A DNA stretch of 5,649 bases from Thermoflexia bacterium (lineage in GTDB: Bacteria; Chloroflexota; Anaerolineae; B4-G1; SLSP01), in the NCBI GenBank assembly GCA_030605705.1, contig JAUWHU010000029.1, forward strand, positions 1 to 5,649, given 5' to 3'. The position numbers were made by a program, and so were the translations under genes. Shown piece by piece: positions 1 through 3,058 of this stretch (positions are counted from its first letter, which is position 1; each line of letters starts with the position of its first letter). Below the pieces are notes generated by a model. It saw nothing but the letters and a program-made list of their open reading frames with translations, ran no database searches and was not told where the DNA came from.

Positions 1-1
1 G

Positions 2-451
2 AAAACGGCGGCAATGCTCCAGAAGGTCAGGGGGCTGGACGCCGAAGTCCTGACCGCCGAGGACGCCCTGGAGATGGCGACGGTGAACGGAGCGCAGGTG
101 CTGGGATTGGAAGACCTGGTGGGCAGCCTGGAGCCGGGGAAACGGGCCGACATCATTTTGGTTGATTTCCGCCAGCCGCATTTGATGCTCAACCACCAGC
201 CGGTCAGCAAACTGGTTTACAGCGCGCGCGGCCACGACGTGGTCACTAACATCGTGGATGGCCGGGTGCTCATGGAAAATCGCCGCGTGCTCACGCTGGA
301 CGAATTCGCCATCCTCGACCGGGCGCGTGACGTGGCGGCGGCCCTGGTGAGTCGCGCCGGAATTGAGACGCGCGATCTCCTGAAGGCCGGCTGGCCGGAA
401 CAGGGGCCGCGCTGGCGCGGCGCGGTCACACCCGCGTGGTTTGAGCTGTAG
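2..451 (+). CDS. Amidohydrolase, MtaD/SsnA/chlorohydrolase-type deaminase, C-terminal part only
   Basis: The reading frame is already open at the window edge (first full codon at base 2) and ends with TAG at 449-451, so only about the last 149 residues are seen and the true start lies upstream. The visible part has the hallmarks of the end of the TIM-barrel and the composite beta-sandwich of the amidohydrolase superfamily: an ALEMATVNGAQVLGLED helix, then VGSLEPGKRADIILVD, PVSKLVYSARGHDV and a VDGRVLMENRRVLTLDE strand. These phrases are typical of 5-methylthioadenosine/S-adenosylhomocysteine deaminase-like proteins (MtaD) and related SsnA and TrzA/AtzA enzymes, which are metal-dependent cytoplasmic hydrolytic deaminases. 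The metal-binding His/Asp residues would lie in the missing part, so activity cannot be judged and the exact substrate is open. The next gene starts 61 bases downstream on the same strand, separated by a hairpin repeat. Family assignment is firm; the substrate is inference. Confidence 0.85.
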   Translation, partial: KTAAMLQKVRGLDAEVLTAEDALEMATVNGAQVLGLEDLVGSLEPGKRADIILVDFRQPHLMLNHQPVSKLVYSARGHDVVTNIVDGRVLMENRRVLTLDEFAILDRARDVAAALVSRAGIETRDLLKAGWPEQGPRWRGAVTPAWFEL

Positions 452-472
452 GGGCGACCCTCGTGGTCGCCC
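451..472. repeat. Perfect 8-bp hairpin repeat at the amidohydrolase stop codon
   Basis: GGGCGACC (452-459) and GGTCGCCC (465-472) are perfect inverted repeats around a 5-nt CTCGT loop. The unit begins at the last base of the upstream TAG stop and is followed by AAATT, not a U-tract, so it is a poor intrinsic terminator. It may still stabilise the upstream mRNA 3' end or attenuate read-through into the AOR gene. Its look (a short GC-rich palindrome hugging a stop codon) is that of a dispersed REP-like intergenic repeat, but only one copy is in this window, so dispersal is inferred. Confidence 0.6.
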
Positions 473-499
473 AAATTACCAATCACTACCCATCGCATC

Positions 500-504
500 A
501 AGGA
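500..504 (+). promoter_or_regulatory. Ribosome-binding site of the AOR gene
   Basis: AAGGA lies 8 nt before the ATG at 513. It decides the start: an in-frame TTG at 441 would add 24 residues that are unlike AOR N-termini, would overlap the upstream gene and would run through the hairpin repeat. No convincing -35/-10 promoter is visible in 452-512. Confidence 0.65.
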
Positions 505-512
505 CACAAAGA

Positions 513-2360
513 ATGACCTGGTTTCACCGTCTGTTGCGCATTGACCTGACCCACCGCCAGACCTCGGTCGAGGAGATTCCCTCACACATCACCGAGGCTT
601 TCGTGGGTGGCAAGGGTTTGGGAACCTACTACCTGTACCGTGAAATCGCCCCGCAGGTAGACCCCCTGGGGCCGGAGAACAAAGTCTTCCTCGCCCCCGG
701 CGCACTCAGCGGCACATTGGCCCCGGCCGCTTCGCGGTACGAAGCGCTCACCAAATCACCCTTGACGGGAATCTACCTGGACAGCAATGCGGGCGGGCAC
801 TTCGGGCCGGAGCTCAAACTCACCGGCCACGACCTTGTCATCCTGGAGGGTCGCTCCCCCACCCCGGTCGCGCTGGTGATCCGGGGGGATGAGGTACAGT
901 TCCGCGACGCCGCGTCCCTCTGGGGCCTCTCCATCTACGAGACCGAGACGACCCTGCGACGCGACCTGGGGGAGCCGCGTTTCCGCATCGCCAGCATCGG
1001 GCCGGCCGGCGAGCGACTGGTCAAGTTCGCTTGCGTGAGCAACGATTACTCGCGGCAGCTCGGGCGCGGCGGGTTGGGCGCGGTGCTCGGTTCCAAGTGC
1101 GTCAAGGCCATCGCCGCGTTAGGCACGCGCACGCTGCCGGTCGCCGACCCCGACGCCTTCATAGCGGCGGTGCAGGCCGCCCGGCAGCAAATTTTCCAGA
1201 ACCCGTGGGTCGCCGGCAGCCGCCAGCACGGGACCATAGGAGGAATAGACAGCCTCCACACGTTGGGCATTGTGCCGGTCGCCAATTTCACCCGGAGTGT
1301 CTTCGCGGGACTGGAGCACATCGGCGCGGCCAGCTTCGGCGCGCTCGTGGAGGCGCGCCTGGCTTGCGCCAACTGCCCGGTCGCCTGCTCCAAAGGCACG
1401 CGCTGGCAGGGCGGCACGGAGCATGACGCCATCGAAGGCCCGGAGTACGAGACGGCGGCGCTGTTCGGCGCGAACTGCCTGGTGGATGACCCGCAGGCCA
1501 TTATCCACGCCAACCTCATCTGCAACGAAGCGGGGATGGACACCATCTCGGCGGCGACGTTGGTGGGGATGGTGCTTGGCGCAGCCGACGAAGGGTTGAT
1601 CTCGTGGGGCGATTTGGGGTTTGCTCCTGACCTATCCAGGGGAGAAAAGGTGATCGCGTTGCTGCGGCAAATCGCGCGCCGCGCGGGCATCGGGGACATT
1701 TTGGCCGAAGGGACGCGCTCGGCAGCGCAAGTCTTAGGCATCCCTCAACTACCCCCGGAGGTAAAGGGGCTGGAATTCCCGGCCTACGACCCGCGCGTAT
1801 CGCCCGGCATGGCCCTGGCCTACATGACCTCTGACCGGGGGGGCTGCCATTTGCGCTCTTTCCCCTTTGGGCGCGAGGTCTCCGGCGCGCTGCCGCGCTT
1901 CGGCCTGGAGCAGAAAGCTGAATTTGTTATGCGGCAGCAGAATGAGAAAGCGGCGCAGGAATGCTTGGGCGTCTGCCAGTTTCCCTATGGGATCGGGCTG
2001 TTGACGGACGACCTCCCGAACCTTCTCGGCGCGGCCGGCGGCCAGGCGTGGACCTACGAGCGGCTGTGCGAAGTCGGGGAGCGTACCTGGAATCTCTCCC
2101 GTGCCTTCAGCGCTCAGGTGGGCGTGGATCGCCAGGCGGATTATCTACCCCCACGGTTTGCGGAAGTTCCCCTGCCGGATGGGGCGGGTGCGGGTCACGT
2201 CGTATCCCGCGCCGACCAGGATTGGCTGCTGGATCGCTATTATCACCTGCGCGGCTGGGATGCTCACGGCCGGCCCACCGCGGCGACGTGGGAGCGGCTG
2301 GGGCTGCGCGCCCTGGTGGGCGATCTTCCGCCCCTGGACCACGTCACCGGCGGAGATTGA
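513..2360 (+). CDS. Aldehyde:ferredoxin oxidoreductase family protein (tungsten/molybdenum bis-pterin enzyme)
   Basis: Predicted cytoplasmic enzyme of 615 aa, full length for the AOR family (about 600-620). Members oxidise aldehydes to acids, or do related reactions, at a W or Mo bis-molybdopterin site with one [4Fe-4S] cluster, passing electrons to ferredoxin. Visible marks: an N-terminal GGKGLGTYYLYRE region (about 32-44); SRYEALTKSPLTG with Arg75; GGHFGPELK at 94-102; GRGGLGAVLGSK at 184-195; the cluster motif C285-x2-C288-x3-C292 with a fourth Cys at 488 (Pyrococcus furiosus AOR uses 288/291/295/494); EGPEYET ending in E313-T314; and DRGGCHLR with His446. The Glu and His are likely equivalents of the active-site E313 and H448 of the Pyrococcus enzyme. 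The two DxxGL(C/D) pterin motifs are present but altered: N338-EAGM-D343 and E483-CLGV-C488. The polyferredoxin gene begins 5 nt after the stop, which suggests a co-transcribed two-subunit enzyme. Substrate and metal cannot be told from sequence. Confidence 0.95.
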   Translation: MTWFHRLLRIDLTHRQTSVEEIPSHITEAFVGGKGLGTYYLYREIAPQVDPLGPENKVFLAPGALSGTLAPAASRYEALTKSPLTGIYLDSNAGGHFGPELKLTGHDLVILEGRSPTPVALVIRGDEVQFRDAASLWGLSIYETETTLRRDLGEPRFRIASIGPAGERLVKFACVSNDYSRQLGRGGLGAVLGSKCVKAIAALGTRTLPVADPDAFIAAVQAARQQIFQNPWVAGSRQHGTIGGIDSLHTLGIVPVANFTRSVFAGLEHIGAASFGALVEARLACANCPVACSKGTRWQGGTEHDAIEGPEYETAALFGANCLVDDPQAIIHANLICNEAGMDTISAATLVGMVLGAADEGLISWGDLGFAPDLSRGEKVIALLRQIARRAGIGDILAEGTRSAAQVLGIPQLPPEVKGLEFPAYDPRVSPGMALAYMTSDRGGCHLRSFPFGREVSGALPRFGLEQKAEFVMRQQNEKAAQECLGVCQFPYGIGLLTDDLPNLLGAAGGQAWTYERLCEVGERTWNLSRAFSAQVGVDRQADYLPPRFAEVPLPDGAGAGHVVSRADQDWLLDRYYHLRGWDAHGRPTAATWERLGLRALVGDLPPLDHVTGGD

Positions 2361-2365
2361 GGGAC

Positions 2366-2755
2366 ATGGCATTGCACATCGAGGTTGACCCACAACGGTG
2401 TACCGGCTGCCGCACTTGCGAGCAGGTGTGCGCGTTCGCCCACGAAGGCGTTTTCGGGCCGGTGAAGGCGCGCATTCATGTGCTGCGGCAGGATATTTTG
2501 ACCTTTAAGGTACGGGTTTGTACGCACTGCGCAGAAGCTCCTTGCGTGGCAGCCTGCCCCACCGGAGCGTTGGCGCGCCGGAAAGAGAAAACCGTCTTCG
2601 ACCCGTCGCTGTGTACCGGTTGCGGCGCGTGCGTTCAGGCGTGTACTCTCCTGTTCTGGGACGAGGAGCGTTTGCAGCCGTTGCTCTGTGACCTGTGCGG
2701 AGAGTGCATCCGGCAGTGTCCGGAGAAGGCGATCAGGTTTCAGAAAGGGGAGTAG
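2366..2755 (+). CDS. Four-cluster [4Fe-4S] polyferredoxin, probable electron-transfer subunit of the AOR
   Basis: Small soluble iron-sulfur protein of 129 aa with 16 Cys in four groups: C12/15/18/22, C52/55/60/64, C83/86/89/93 and C108/111/114/118. This is the DmsB/HycB/YdhY-type pattern, in which first and last groups pair for two clusters and the middle groups for two more. No Tat or Sec signal and no membrane segment are seen, so it should act in the cytoplasm. The ATG at 2366 lies 5 nt after the AOR stop; GGAG at 2352-2355 (10-nt spacer) or GAGGG at 2359-2363 (2-nt spacer) may serve as ribosome-binding site, both overlapping the end of the AOR gene, so translational coupling is likely. 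In known systems, such as the AorA subunit of Aromatoleum AOR or the E. coli ydhY-ydhV pair, a polyferredoxin carries electrons from the AOR-type subunit to another acceptor. The partner role here is inferred from adjacency. The stop codon lies in the first unit of a downstream tandem repeat. Confidence 0.93.
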   Translation: MALHIEVDPQRCTGCRTCEQVCAFAHEGVFGPVKARIHVLRQDILTFKVRVCTHCAEAPCVAACPTGALARRKEKTVFDPSLCTGCGACVQACTLLFWDEERLQPLLCDLCGECIRQCPEKAIRFQKGE

Positions 2756-2813
2756 AGGAGTGAGGAGTGAGGGAGTAGGGGAGTAGGGAGTAGGGAGTAG
2801 GGGAGTATGGGGG
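2747..2813 (+). repeat. GAGTA-type 7-8 nt tandem repeat with G-quadruplex pattern
   Basis: Eight GAGT cores start at 2750, 2758, 2765, 2773, 2781, 2788, 2795 and 2803, spaced 7 or 8 nt apart. The first unit contains the stop codon of the polyferredoxin gene. From 2771 to 2813 the + strand has six G-runs (3, 4, 3, 3, 4 and 5 G) split by four AGTA loops and one AGTAT loop, a regular G-quadruplex motif on the coding strand and so also in the transcript. Units differ by single bases (GTG early, GTA later), as in a slippage-prone short tandem repeat. A role in transcript termination or stability is possible but unproven. Confidence 0.8.
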
Positions 2814-2818
2814 CGTGG

Positions 2819-2871
2819 GACTAAAGACTACAAACCAGGAGGCGAATTGGTGTCGGAATTACAGAAAATCC
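2819..2871 (+). repeat. Direct repeat copy A: duplicated leader, RBS and first codons of the downstream hydroxylase gene
   Basis: This 53-nt block matches 3008-3058. From 2829 to 2871 it is identical over 42 of 43 positions (G2855 versus A3042). The upstream 8 nt, GACTAAAG, also match, with a 2-nt AC insertion (2827-2828) in this copy. It carries the same AGGAGG (2837-2842) and a GTG (2850-2852) at the same 7-nt spacing, followed by codons for SELQKI. Similarity fades after 2871-2874, at codon 8. Confidence 0.9.
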
Positions 2872-2996
2872 ACTCCAAGGCTCGCAGCCCCCGTCCCCGG
2901 GGGCGTCTGGAGATCGAAAACCTTGCGTATGCCGCCCCCGAGACGGGGGCTATGAGCGTTTTGTGTCGAGAACTTGTTAGAACTGAACAACCCTGA
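2850..2996 (+). other. Small 48-codon ORF started by the duplicated RBS/GTG (leader peptide or gene-start remnant)
   Basis: From the GTG at 2850 (AGGAGG at 2837-2842, 7-nt spacer) the frame stays open for 48 codons to TGA at 2994-2996. The first seven codons give MSELQKI, the same as the start of the hydroxylase at 3037. The rest (HSKARSPRPRGRLEIENL...) is read through the palindromic insert and resembles no family known to me. It is not in frame with the downstream gene, so it cannot extend it. Translation is plausible because the ribosome-binding site is excellent, but the peptide itself looks like a by-product of duplication. It could act as an upstream ORF affecting the real start 41 nt after its stop. 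Confidence 0.35.
2880..2957. repeat. Paired GC-rich palindromes forming a larger inverted repeat
   Basis: Two small hairpins are visible: GCCCCCG-TCCC-CGGGGGC at 2887-2904 and GCCCCCG-AGA-CGGGGGC at 2934-2950, each with a perfect 7-bp stem. They are also inverse copies of one another: arm 2880-2905 pairs with arm 2933-2957 across a 27-nt spacer, with a 2-nt mismatch and a small bulge, and includes a perfect 10-bp core (AGCCCCCGTC / GACGGGGGCT). The RNA or single-stranded DNA can therefore fold either as two hairpins or as one long stem. The organisation resembles a BIME-like pair of REP sequences. The TTTT at 2959-2962 is too far and too short for a convincing terminator. Confidence 0.75.
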
Positions 2997-3007
2997 CAGG
3001 ACCATGC

Positions 3008-3058
3008 GACTAAAGTACAAACCAGGAGGCGAATTGGTGTCAGAATTACAGAAAATCC
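3008..3058 (+). repeat. Direct repeat copy B: functional leader and start of the hydroxylase gene
   Basis: This 51-nt block matches 2819-2871 (one substitution, one 2-nt gap). It contains the working ribosome-binding site and codons 1-7 of the hydroxylase. The single base difference inside the coding part is synonymous (TCA here, TCG in copy A, both Ser). The gap lies upstream of the ribosome-binding site. Confidence 0.9.
3024..3029 (+). promoter_or_regulatory. Ribosome-binding site AGGAGG of the hydroxylase gene
   Basis: A consensus AGGAGG is placed 7 nt before GTG 3037. It favours that GTG over the in-frame ATG at 3004, which has only AGGA with a 2-nt gap, and over TTG 3034. The same RBS-GTG arrangement is preserved in the duplicated copy A. 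Confidence 0.8.

Noticed and set aside
441..512. TTG start at 441 for the AOR gene (24 extra residues)
   Set aside because: The extension overlaps the amidohydrolase and is encoded by the hairpin repeat. ATG 513 has AAGGA at 8 nt and gives a typical AOR N-terminus.
1236..1250. AGGAGG inside the AOR gene as an internal translation start
   Set aside because: No start codon follows at a suitable distance in a meaningful frame, and the AOR reading frame is continuous across it.
1046..1741. Open frame of 231 codons on the - strand
   Set aside because: It is antisense within the AOR gene over its cluster-binding region and has no recognisable domain; a shadow of codon bias.
2747..2813. CRISPR array
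   Set aside because: Units are 7-8 nt with no spacers; this is a simple tandem repeat.
2934..2962. Intrinsic terminator before the hydroxylase gene
   Set aside because: The GC hairpin at 2934-2950 is followed by eight mixed bases before a TTTT run, which is too distant and short for a confident call.
3004..3036. In-frame ATG at 3004 as hydroxylase start
   Set aside because: It has only a badly spaced AGGA. It would make the consensus AGGAGG part of the coding region, and the corresponding frame is broken by a 2-nt gap in the duplicated copy.
2814..3036. Sigma-70 promoter for the hydroxylase gene
   Set aside because: Weak TTGTGT-like boxes (2961) are present, but no -10 box sits at a proper distance; not supportable by eye.
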